A stretch of DNA of 64,000 bases from Candidatus Puniceispirillum sp. (GTDB lineage: Bacteria > Pseudomonadota > Alphaproteobacteria > Puniceispirillales > Puniceispirillaceae): positions 1 through 64,000 of the forward strand of contig JADHOR010000004.1 of the NCBI GenBank assembly GCA_016778895.1, given 5' to 3'. The stretch's first letter is position 1, and each line of letters starts with the position of its first letter. The notes under the pieces were generated by a model. The model searched no databases. It was not told where the DNA came from and saw nothing but the letters and a program-made list of their open reading frames with translations. Position numbers and translations under genes: made by a program. This document shows, piece by piece, positions 55,588-64,000 of the stretch.

Positions 55588-56442
55588 CTATAGCGCGCCA
55601 ATAAATTTCCCTATCAGGTCGATCTGGTAATCCAGCATATGCCGCCCATAATGCACCTTATGTCCAGCCATTTTTGCCGCTGCCAGCCATCTTGTCTCGG
55701 CTGGTACCATGATAATATCGGCAATCACCGTTTCCGATCGCACCGCATCCAGTGCCAACGGCAAATCATCATCAGGCTTCAGGCCAAGGCTGGTGCCATT
55801 AATGATTATATCAGCATCCACGCCGTTACAATCGGCAAGCGGCATCGCAACTACCGCGGTAAAGCCAGTTTTTTCACCTAGCAACCTAGCTAGTTCCTCG
55901 GCCTTTTCAAGGCTCCGGTTGGCGATAATCAATTTGCCAATCTTTGCTTCGGTCAATGCCACCGCAATCGCCCGTGCAGCCCCACCAGCGCCAATTAGCA
56001 GAATTGTCTGGCCAGCCAGCTGATATCCATTGCCAATACAGCCGGCCACGAATCCGGCGCCATCAAAATTATCACCATGCATCAGGCCATCAGCATCAAA
56101 GCGAACCGCGTTGACCGCGCCGGTTAACTGCGCCGCCGTGCCCAGCGTATCGCATAAATCAGCCAGCGGCATTTTATGCGGAATTGTCACCGCCAGCCCG
56201 CCAAAATTAGGCATCGCACGCAAACCGTCAATCACCATAGCTAGCTGATCTGGCGGCGCCTCAATCGGTACCATGATATGCGGCAAACCAGCCGCGGCAA
56301 AGCGCGGGTTAAACACCATTGGCGCCCGAACATGATCGACCGGATGCGCAATAACGCCAAAGATGCGCGTCGCGCCCTCGACCCATGGCATATCATCTGG
56401 CAATTTATGTTCCGGTGGCAAAGACATTAGCTCTTTTCTCAT
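55588..56442 (-). CDS. aroE: Shikimate dehydrogenase
   Basis: FGVIAHPVDHVRAPMVFN, AVTIPHKMPLADLCD, LIGAGGAARAIAVAL; start uncertain (56442 or 56427). Confidence 0.92.
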   Translation of the reverse strand: MRKELMSLPPEHKLPDDMPWVEGATRIFGVIAHPVDHVRAPMVFNPRFAAAGLPHIMVPIEAPPDQLAMVIDGLRAMPNFGGLAVTIPHKMPLADLCDTLGTAAQLTGAVNAVRFDADGLMHGDNFDGAGFVAGCIGNGYQLAGQTILLIGAGGAARAIAVALTEAKIGKLIIANRSLEKAEELARLLGEKTGFTAVVAMPLADCNGVDADIIINGTSLGLKPDDDLPLALDAVRSETVIADIIMVPAETRWLAAAKMAGHKVHYGRHMLDYQIDLIGKFIGAL

Positions 56443-56788
56443 TGCGTGAACGCCGTGGCACGGCGCTTGTCTTGAACCCACGCTAAGGATTCATCATCAA
56501 CCGGCCAAACAACCGACCACTAAACTGTCGTCAAGCTATGCGCGCTATTGATGAAATGCAAGTCATGCCTGCCTTAATCCTAGCAAATCTTGGCCATATT
56601 TAGGCCAAGCTATGACCCCGAAATAAGCATTAGCAAGCCTATTTTTGGCCTCTATTCCACATGATTATATGCTGGTGACACCGGCATTGGCTGGGGCATC
56701 ACCCACAGTCTTAGCGGGTGCCGGTGTCAACATGGACATCTCCAGCAATGACAATTCTATGACAAAACACGGCCAAAGGAACATCTTT

Positions 56789-57166
56789 ATGGAACAGCGT
56801 TATTCTCCCTACATCATTGGCGCAAGCTTGCTTATCTCTGGCAGTATTATCACCGGACTTGCCAATGCTGATATCGAAACGCCTGCGCACAAACACGCCA
56901 AGGTCATGGCAAAGAAACTCGATACTAATAATGATGGTCTGATCACGCTTGATGAGCTGACCAGCCGTCAGGACCGGCGCTTTCAGCATCTCGACCTTGA
57001 CAGGAATGGCACCCTCGACAAGTCCGAGTTTAACGCCCGTATGATCGCGATGTTTAACCGCATGGATATGAATGGCGATGGCGCCTTGGATGACAATGAA
57101 ATGTCACAGATCAAACAGCACCATCATGGCAAAATGAACGGCAAGACAGGCCAGCATAACAGCTAA
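56789..57166 (+). CDS. EF-hand domain protein with N-terminal signal/anchor
   Basis: Three canonical EF loops: DTNNDGLITLDE, DLDRNGTLDKSE, DMNGDGALDDNE; hydrophobic N-terminus; His-containing tail. Confidence 0.85.
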   Translation: MEQRYSPYIIGASLLISGSIITGLANADIETPAHKHAKVMAKKLDTNNDGLITLDELTSRQDRRFQHLDLDRNGTLDKSEFNARMIAMFNRMDMNGDGALDDNEMSQIKQHHHGKMNGKTGQHNS

Positions 57167-57219
57167 GCCGGCACCCGGCCTTTCCATCTAACGGCCCAGC
57201 TAACGGCCTTGGCGTAACG

Positions 57220-57624
57220 CTAATCGCGAGTGTCATCAATAAAATCGAGTGACGCAGAATTAATGCAATAGCGAAGGCCGGTTGGTTGCGGGCCATCGGG
57301 GAACACATGGCCAAGATGCGCATCACAGCGATCACAATGCACCTCAGTACGGCGCATAAAAAAGCTTTCATCTACGGTTTTGCCGATATTAGCCTCGTCA
57401 ATTGGCGCGTAAAAACTAGGCCAGCCTGATCTTGAGTCAAATTTCGTATCGGATGAAAATAGCGGCGTTCCACAACAAATACAGTGATAGCTGCCCGCCT
57501 CATAATGCTTGTCAAGACGCCCGCTAAACGCTCTTTCGGTAGCTTGATTACGGGTAACCTGATATTGCTCCTCTGTCAGCTGCGCGCGCCACTCATCATC
57601 TGTTTTGACGATTTTTTCACTCAT
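57220..57624 (-). CDS. msrB: Peptide-methionine (R)-S-oxide reductase
   Basis: [57 protein letters not shown]. Confidence 0.96.
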   Translation of the reverse strand: MSEKIVKTDDEWRAQLTEEQYQVTRNQATERAFSGRLDKHYEAGSYHCICCGTPLFSSDTKFDSRSGWPSFYAPIDEANIGKTVDESFFMRRTEVHCDRCDAHLGHVFPDGPQPTGLRYCINSASLDFIDDTRD

Positions 57625-57627
57625 ATT

Positions 57628-59955
57628 CTACTCTCTTTCATCATTGTGCCCTCGGGCCTGTTTGGCTCTCATGGCATTGAAAATCGCCAATGGTGTCGCT
57701 GGCATATCAATATGGGTTATGCCAAGCGCATCACAAATGGCCGAAATTATCGCTTGCGGCGCCCCAATGGCACCGGCCTCACCCGCCCCCTTAATGCCAA
57801 GCACATTATTTGCACAAGGCGTATTGCGCATACTGATCTTGAAACCGGGAAAGTGATCGGCACGTGGAAGCGCATAATCCATTAGCGAACCTGAGATAAG
57901 CTGACCCGAATCGCCATAGACAACATTTTCCAAAAGCGCCTGACCGACCCCTTGGGCAATGCCGCCATGTATCTGGCCAGCAAGCGTCATCGGGTTAATC
58001 ACAAGCCCAAAATCATCAACCACATGATAGCTGACAATTTCAACCGCCGCGGTGGCCTGATCAATTTCCACCTCGACAATATGGCATCCATAGGGATAGG
58101 TTGCCCCGTCGGTCTCATAAGGCTGCGCGCAATTCAGCCGGTGTAATGCCCCCGGCACTGCAAGATGCCGAACAAGCTCTTCAAGCGCGATTGACTGGTT
58201 CGTATCCGCCCGCAAGAACAGGCCATCATCAAACCGCAAATCATCCGGATCACAACCCAGATGTTCGGCTGCAAATGGCGTCGCGAGATCAATGATTTTT
58301 GCCGCCGCCAGTGCCGTAGCTGAACCAAGCACCGCAGTCATACGCGCACCGCCGGTTGTGCCGCGTGGGCTGCGGTTGGAGTCGCCTTGAATGACGGTAA
58401 TAAGATCGGCATCATACCCAAGCCGGTCCGAGAGAATCTGCGTTACTGTGGTTTTGTGCCCCTGCCCGTTACATTGCTGCGAGCCGTGAAGAATAATCCG
58501 CCCATCATCCTGAAACTCGACATCAACACCGTCATCAGCACCTCCGCCACACTGTTCAAGATACATCCCAAAGCCGATCCCGCGTAGCTTGCCCCGCTCA
58601 GCTGACGCCGCCTTGCGGTCGGCAAAACCGGCAACATCAGCGGTGCCGATTGCCATCTCGAACAATTCCGCCATTTCACCGGAGTCAATCACGCCGCCCG
58701 AGACCATTTCATAGGGAATTTGGCTTGATTTGATCAAATTGACCCGGCGCACATCCATCCGGCTTTTGCCGATTTTAGCGGAGATATGATCCATCAGCCG
58801 TTCCATCAGATAATTTGCCTCCGGCCGACCAGCACCACGATAGGCGTCAACGGCTGGTGTGTTTGTCATCACACCAATCACCCGCAGGCTCGCCGCTTGG
58901 ATATCATAATTGGTGGTCAGGGTTCGGCTTCCCGACAAGGTTGGAATATAAGTGGAGTAATTCGACAGCCACGCACCAAGATTAGCGTGCGCAGTAACCT
59001 GAAGCGCCAATATACGGCCATCCTTATCAAACGCCGCACGCGCCCGTGACCGGTTATCACGGCCATGCAGATCAGATACGAACGCGTCAGACCGTGCCTG
59101 CTGCCAGCGCACCATTTGCCCAAGGCGTCGGGCCGCCCACGCAATGCAAATTTGTTCAGGATGCAGAAAAATCTTGAAGCCGAAACTGCCTCCCACATCG
59201 CCGGTTTGCACCCTCACATCAGCGCGGTCCATTGATAACGCTGTGGCGATCTGTTCGGCAATGCCAACAACGCCCTGGGTTCCACACCAGATATTCAACG
59301 TGCCATCACGCGCACCCGGCGCGGCAACCATCGAGCGGGTTTCAATCGAATTAATGACAATGCGGTTATTCACGACATCGATTTCAATGATTTGATGCCC
59401 GGCCTTGGCGGCGTCATTCATCGCCCGCTCGGCCTCGTCAACCTTACCCGCCCCCCATTCAAAAGCGACATTATTAGGATAACAGGGATATAGTTGGGGC
59501 GCACCGTCCTCAAGCGCGGCGTATATGTCGGTCACCGCTGGCATGGTCTCGAACTCTGCCTCGATCAGCTCGATTGCCGAAGTGGCAATCTCCTCACTTT
59601 CGGCTACCACCATCGCCACGATATCACCGGCATGACGATTAATGTCACGCACCATGGCTGGTTTGCTAACCAGCTGCATCTTGCCACCACCGATCAATGG
59701 CGGCCGGTATTGACACTGTATATCGCCAACCTTGTCAGCATCGAGATCGGCTTGTGTTGCGACAAGATGAACACCGCTCTGATGCCGTGCCACTGTTACG
59801 TCAAGCCGCACCAGCCGGGCATGTGCGTGTGGGGCACGCAGGAACGCAACACGCAACCCCAGCCCCGGAGCAACATCATCACTATAGCAACCAGCCCCGA
59901 CCAGCAACCGGCGATCCTCGATTCGCGCGGTTGATTGTCCAATTCCAAATTTCAT
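57628..59955 (-). CDS. Xanthine/CO dehydrogenase family molybdopterin-binding subunit (form II CoxL-like)
   Basis: AYRGAGRPEANYLMERLMD; QCNGQGHKTTVTQIL; GAGEAGAIGAP. Confidence 0.9.
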   Translation of the reverse strand: MKFGIGQSTARIEDRRLLVGAGCYSDDVAPGLGLRVAFLRAPHAHARLVRLDVTVARHQSGVHLVATQADLDADKVGDIQCQYRPPLIGGGKMQLVSKPAMVRDINRHAGDIVAMVVAESEEIATSAIELIEAEFETMPAVTDIYAALEDGAPQLYPCYPNNVAFEWGAGKVDEAERAMNDAAKAGHQIIEIDVVNNRIVINSIETRSMVAAPGARDGTLNIWCGTQGVVGIAEQIATALSMDRADVRVQTGDVGGSFGFKIFLHPEQICIAWAARRLGQMVRWQQARSDAFVSDLHGRDNRSRARAAFDKDGRILALQVTAHANLGAWLSNYSTYIPTLSGSRTLTTNYDIQAASLRVIGVMTNTPAVDAYRGAGRPEANYLMERLMDHISAKIGKSRMDVRRVNLIKSSQIPYEMVSGGVIDSGEMAELFEMAIGTADVAGFADRKAASAERGKLRGIGFGMYLEQCGGGADDGVDVEFQDDGRIILHGSQQCNGQGHKTTVTQILSDRLGYDADLITVIQGDSNRSPRGTTGGARMTAVLGSATALAAAKIIDLATPFAAEHLGCDPDDLRFDDGLFLRADTNQSIALEELVRHLAVPGALHRLNCAQPYETDGATYPYGCHIVEVEIDQATAAVEIVSYHVVDDFGLVINPMTLAGQIHGGIAQGVGQALLENVVYGDSGQLISGSLMDYALPRADHFPGFKISMRNTPCANNVLGIKGAGEAGAIGAPQAIISAICDALGITHIDMPATPLAIFNAMRAKQARGHNDERE

Positions 59956-60029
59956 TTATCTGGCGCTCCCAATTGATTTAGCATCGTCTCAACCGCCAAC
60001 GAGGCCCGCCATTAACCCAAGACCCGTCT

Positions 60030-60635
60030 TTAGTCGTTAAATTGGCGGTATGCCGCATAAATACGGGTGCCCGTTGTTACCCAGCACAGCAACCCGAACA
60101 GCAGTGCCATGACTATGAAATAGTCAGGCCAGATAAGCATTGCAAGGAAAAGCAATATGGTTTCCGCACCTTCGGTTAGGCCACCAAGATAGTAAAATGC
60201 TTTCTTACCGCGAATATCAGTCGTGACATGATGTTTTTCGGCAAGGATGGCAAAGCCGAGAAAGCTGCTCGCGGTGCCGATAAAGCTGAAAATCAGGAAC
60301 GTGGCAGCGACCGCATTTTCCGGACGCGCCAGCGCGAATGTAAACGGGATTGAACTGTAGAAGATAAAGTCACTAACAATATCAAGATAGCCGCCAAAAT
60401 CGCTAGACTGGCTGGCGCGCGCCACAGCCCCATCGAGCCCATCAGCGACACGGTTTAGCAACACTAGCCATAAGGCGGGTTGAAACATCTCGGCTGCCAC
60501 ACAACCTGCCGCCAGCAGCCCAAAACCAGCACCGGCGAGGGTAACCTGATTGGCTGTTACCCCTAGCCTGACAAGACCGCGTCCAAGCGGATTTAGTAGC
60601 TGGTCAATCACTGGCCGGATTTGGGCGTCAAACAT
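60030..60635 (-). CDS. CDP-alcohol phosphatidyltransferase family protein
   Basis: DGLDGAVARASQSSDFGGYLDIVSDF; hydrophobic helices. Confidence 0.88.
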   Translation of the reverse strand: MFDAQIRPVIDQLLNPLGRGLVRLGVTANQVTLAGAGFGLLAAGCVAAEMFQPALWLVLLNRVADGLDGAVARASQSSDFGGYLDIVSDFIFYSSIPFTFALARPENAVAATFLIFSFIGTASSFLGFAILAEKHHVTTDIRGKKAFYYLGGLTEGAETILLFLAMLIWPDYFIVMALLFGLLCWVTTGTRIYAAYRQFND

Positions 60636-60640
60636 CGTCT

Positions 60641-61342
60641 TTAGTTCTGTCTGGATGAAGGTCTGCGGGCGAATTGCGCCACCACCGTCTCACCAGCAAT
60701 CATATGCTGGCCAGGCGTTATCATGATTTTACACCCAGCAGGCACATAAAGATCAACCACACCGGCGATGCGCGCCATCCCGATCGGGCTACCAGCCAGC
60801 ACCCGCTTTCCTTCGGCCAGACGGCAAACCAGCTGACGCGCGGTCTTGCTGCCAAGCTGTACCAGCACAATATCGCGGTTAAACGCATCACGAATGCAGA
60901 TCTCGCGCCGCTCATTTACTTCGCGCGCGGACTGCCAGCTTGCCGGATTATCACCCCAGGACGTAAAAAGCCCCGGAAAAAGCACATTCTCAACGATATG
61001 GCCGGTAATCGGGCTAGTTTGCAGTTGCATATCGCTTAGGCGTGTCCGAATAGTGATGCATTTCGCCGCGACAGCCGCATCAGTCATCATGCCATCCGGA
61101 AAATTTGTGGTAACAATGTCCAGAACCACGCCATCTGCAGGCGCATAGATCGACTGCCTGTCACCTTCGGTTTGCCGGTTTGGCACCCGCAAGCCATGCG
61201 CCAGCCACAACATGAGACCAAGCGCAAAACACCCTAGCGGTAAAGAAATCACGCTGGTTAAGATTGTTACAACCCCTGCTATGGCAAGCACCGGCCAGCC
61301 ATCATCAGCAATTTTCCAGTCAGATCCAGATATCATCTTCAT
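60641..61342 (-). CDS. Phosphatidylserine decarboxylase-like protein lacking the GS cleavage site
   Basis: YAPADGVVLDI, ENVLFPGLFTSW, PIGMARIAGVVDLYVPAG; Psd-like architecture. Confidence 0.78.
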   Translation of the reverse strand: MKMISGSDWKIADDGWPVLAIAGVVTILTSVISLPLGCFALGLMLWLAHGLRVPNRQTEGDRQSIYAPADGVVLDIVTTNFPDGMMTDAAVAAKCITIRTRLSDMQLQTSPITGHIVENVLFPGLFTSWGDNPASWQSAREVNERREICIRDAFNRDIVLVQLGSKTARQLVCRLAEGKRVLAGSPIGMARIAGVVDLYVPAGCKIMITPGQHMIAGETVVAQFARRPSSRQN

Positions 61343-61461
61343 GCCTCATTCACGACACTAGGTTCGTTTCCGGCCCAAAAACCAGCCCCAGTATAAGCTT
61401 CAGTATAAGCTCCAAAACAAACCAACTGATGCCCGATGCCCTTTAAAGGATGCTGACCGGT

Positions 61462-62706
61462 TTAATTTTGGCCAGCGATTGGGCTGGTCGCGTTTGGAAC
61501 TGCAAAAATCTGCTTTGGGTAAATCAAGTTTGGATCACTGATATCCTGCCGGTTTCGCCGCACGATATCGACATATTTCACCCCTTCACCCAGCTGATGA
61601 TAGGCGATACGCCACAAAGCATCACCTTTATTCACAACGATCAGAGGCGATCCATCCTGACCTTTGGCAAGGTCGCGCGCGCTTATCGGCAGATCATAAT
61701 GCGCAATCACCCGATTAGCCTCATCATATAGCTCAAAGCGTAGATGGTTCACCGTCAAACTCATATCAAAACTACCGGCAATTTGCCAGTCGCCATCCAC
61801 CAGAACCAACGCCTCACCAAAGCTGCGCTTTGGATCAGTTGCCGTTACTTTAATGCCGCCGCGCGATGTGCCTGATATCAGAATACTGCCTGCATCGCGC
61901 CAGACAATGGCAGTTGGCGTCAAAGCAGCGAGCTGGGTTGTAGCGATGTCCGGTTGCGGTTTGGCAGGAGACGGTGTCACAGTAACCTTCGCTGTGGTGC
62001 TGGCCGGTTGTGGTTTGGCAGGAGACGGTGTCACAGTAACCTTCGCTGTGGTGCTGGCCGGTTGTGGTTTGGCAGGAGACGGTGTCACAGTCACCGTCGC
62101 TGTGGTGTTTGCCGGTTGCGCCGGCTCGACATCATCCGGCGACTGAATCAGCACCGGCACGTCGGTGGCTGTTTCTGGCAATAGCGCCACCAAGGGCTTT
62201 GACTCGGCATCTTGGTATATTTCTACTGCCAGACTGCGATCGGCAAGCTCGGTAGATCCGTCCGGGCGTTCCATTGCAACCGAGATCAGATGCTGGCCGG
62301 GCGCCAGCATTTTTTCTAATACAATGACCCATTCACCACTGCCATTGGCAATCGTTTCACCAAGCAAAATATCACCTTCAAAAATACTAATTTTTGCATT
62401 CGGGGCAGCTGTACCGGCAAAGACCGCCGCACCATCAGGCTTGACCCGAGCCAGATCAATAATCAACGGCGGCAGCGTGGCAGCAACAGTGCGCAAGTTT
62501 GCTTGCGGTGCAATTGACGGGTCCGTTTGCGTTGGTTCAGCCGCCAGCGGCGCTGGTTGCGCCCCAACAGGCGCTGGCTTTGACAGATCAATTGACTGGC
62601 TTTGCGGCTCTATCTGCTGGGTTTCATCATCAAGAATCACCATCGAGAGCGCAATCGCAACGAGAACTCCACCAACTGCAAAAAGAATGTAGAGTATCCA
62701 GCGCAC
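61462..62706 (-). CDS. LysM domain protein with N-terminal TM anchor and Pro/Thr-rich repeats
   Basis: C-terminal LysM NKGDALWRIAYHQLGEGVKYVDIVRRNRQDISDPNLIYPKQIFAVP; N-terminal TM segment. Confidence 0.88.
   Translation of the reverse strand: MRWILYILFAVGGVLVAIALSMVILDDETQQIEPQSQSIDLSKPAPVGAQPAPLAAEPTQTDPSIAPQANLRTVAATLPPLIIDLARVKPDGAAVFAGTAAPNAKISIFEGDILLGETIANGSGEWVIVLEKMLAPGQHLISVAMERPDGSTELADRSLAVEIYQDAESKPLVALLPETATDVPVLIQSPDDVEPAQPANTTATVTVTPSPAKPQPASTTAKVTVTPSPAKPQPASTTAKVTVTPSPAKPQPDIATTQLAALTPTAIVWRDAGSILISGTSRGGIKVTATDPKRSFGEALVLVDGDWQIAGSFDMSLTVNHLRFELYDEANRVIAHYDLPISARDLAKGQDGSPLIVVNKGDALWRIAYHQLGEGVKYVDIVRRNRQDISDPNLIYPKQIFAVPNATSPIAGQN
61951..62112. repeat. 54-bp tandem repeat, 3 units, in the LysM gene
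   Basis: Unit cggttgtggtttggcaggagacggtgtcacagtaaccttcgctgtggtgctggc; encodes an 18-aa (TTAKVTVTPSPAKPQPAS)-type repeat. Confidence 0.95.
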
Positions 62707-62812
62707 TGATGTGGTTTCCTGTCCAATATAGATTGATTGTTAACAGAGTAATCCTAATTGCGTTAGGGTTCAATGTTAGTTAGGTACAAGCCGGATATTA
62801 AAAGGATTCTAA

Positions 62813-63388
62813 ATGAAAAAAGTTTGTGTATTTACCGGCGCCGCAGCCGGCATCAACCCAGCCTATAGGGAGGCTGCCTTTCAATTAGGTCAGATGATCG
62901 GATCGCGCAGTTTGGGGCTGGTCTATGGCGGCGGTAAAAGAGGCCTGATGGGCGCTGTCGCTGATGGCGTATTGGCGGTCAATGGCCGCGTTACCGGCAT
63001 TATTCCGCAGTTTCTGGACAATGTAGAGGTTGGGCATAAAGGGGTTACCGACCTTCATATCATCGATTCAATGCATGAGCGCAAAGCCATGATGTATGAT
63101 ATGGCCGACGCCTTTATCATTTTTCCAGGAGGACTTGGCACGCTTGATGAAACCATGGAGATCATCACATGGCGACAATTGGGACTGCACACAAAACCAA
63201 TCATAATCGTCAATCTAAACGGCTATTGGGATTTAATGCTAGCGATGTTTAAGAACATAATTGATCAGGGCTTTATGCATCACGGTCATACTGGTCATTT
63301 TGATCAGGCGAATGACCTGGACAGTTTAATGGACAAGCTTGATGCGATTTTCCGGCCAGATGAAACATCTATCGAACGCCAGCCATAA
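62813..63388 (+). CDS. LOG family protein (TIGR00730; cytokinin riboside 5'-monophosphate phosphoribohydrolase-like)
   Basis: YGGGKRGLMGAVADGVL; PGGLGTLDETMEIITWRQLG. Confidence 0.93.
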   Translation: MKKVCVFTGAAAGINPAYREAAFQLGQMIGSRSLGLVYGGGKRGLMGAVADGVLAVNGRVTGIIPQFLDNVEVGHKGVTDLHIIDSMHERKAMMYDMADAFIIFPGGLGTLDETMEIITWRQLGLHTKPIIIVNLNGYWDLMLAMFKNIIDQGFMHHGHTGHFDQANDLDSLMDKLDAIFRPDETSIERQP

Positions 63389-63559
63389 AGCCATGGAAAC
63401 CGCCAATAATGACGATTGGATGGCCACTCAAACCTGTCCAAATATGATTATCGAGGCAATGTCACGTAAATATCGGGGCAATATCACCCGGTGATCCGGG
63501 CTTTTAACTTATCCGCCACATCGGCAAGAGGCCAACCCTTTTCCGTTAGCGGCAATTCC

Positions 63560-64000
63560 CTATCCAATGATGCTGTTCAAGGTCGCACTTGGCCGCATGA
63601 CTTTTTCCACCTTAGCACTATCGGCGCGATAATAACCGCCAAGATCGCACGGCTTGCCTTGAGTTGACGCCAATTCAGCGACGATTTTATCTTCATTTTG
63701 TGACAATGATGCCGCCAGCGCAGTAAAATCGTCACGCAAATCCTGATCGTCAGTTTGTGCAGCAAGCGCCTCAGCCCAATAACGTGCAAAATAATAATGG
63801 CTGTCACGCGTATCGGTCTGGCCAGCACGTCGGGCTGGCGACTTATCATTTTCTAATAGCCGTTGCGTTGCAATATCCACTGCCTTTCCAAGAATACCAG
63901 CTTTGCTGTTACCCGTTGACTCGGCAATGAAATTCAATGACTCACCCAAGGCACAGAACTCACCAAGCGAGTCCCAGCGTAGATGCCCCTGCTCAACCAA
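63560..64000 (-). CDS. Monomeric NADP-dependent isocitrate dehydrogenase, C-terminal part (truncated by the window edge)
   Basis: GHLRWDSLGEFCALGESL, KSPARRAGQTDTRDSHYYFARYWAEALAAQ, GKPCDLGGYYRAD, MRPSATLNSIIG. Confidence 0.85.
   Translation of the reverse strand: MVEQGHLRWDSLGEFCALGESLNFIAESTGNSKAGILGKAVDIATQRLLENDKSPARRAGQTDTRDSHYYFARYWAEALAAQTDDQDLRDDFTALAASLSQNEDKIVAELASTQGKPCDLGGYYRADSAKVEKVMRPSATLNSIIG

Noticed and set aside
61389-61411. 11-bp direct repeat CAGTATAAGCT x2 upstream of the Psd-like gene
   Set aside because: Very short; could arise by chance slippage and no regulatory context is evident

Overview
This window reads as ordinary chromosomal DNA of an alphaproteobacterium. 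The support is gcrA, a CBP3-type ubiquinol-cytochrome c chaperone, the nuoA-N/birA/coaX/rnj/mce/DUF1467 order and the tig/clpP/clpX/lon/hup order. A SAR116-like affiliation is only a guess. Coding is dense and mostly housekeeping: plsX-fabH-ihfA, a riboflavin block (nrdR-ribD-ribE-ribBX-ribH-nusB), glyA-rpiB, a complete 14-gene complex I operon, clpP/clpX/lon/HU, tig, glnB-glnA, parE, pepN, gcrA, aroE and msrB. Five tRNAs are readable: Pro, Asp, Val, Leu and His. I see no CRISPR array, prophage, transposase, integrase or defence island, and no clearly new multi-gene system. The items most worth a second look are: (i) a phosphatidylserine-decarboxylase-like protein that lacks the Gly-Ser self-cleavage site; (ii) a trigger factor with a (DHEH)n histidine-rich insert and a Lys/Ala/Pro-rich tail; (iii) a structured intergenic element at about 11.40-11.50 kb that may be a small RNA or a bidirectional terminator; (iv) an MFS gene broken by one base at a T8 homopolymer; (v) a RibB fused to a GTP cyclohydrolase II domain without zinc cysteines; (vi) a tandem pair of Lin0512-family proteins; and (vii) a form-II CoxL-like subunit with no adjacent partners. 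All calls come from reading the sequence and supplied translations; no searches were run.
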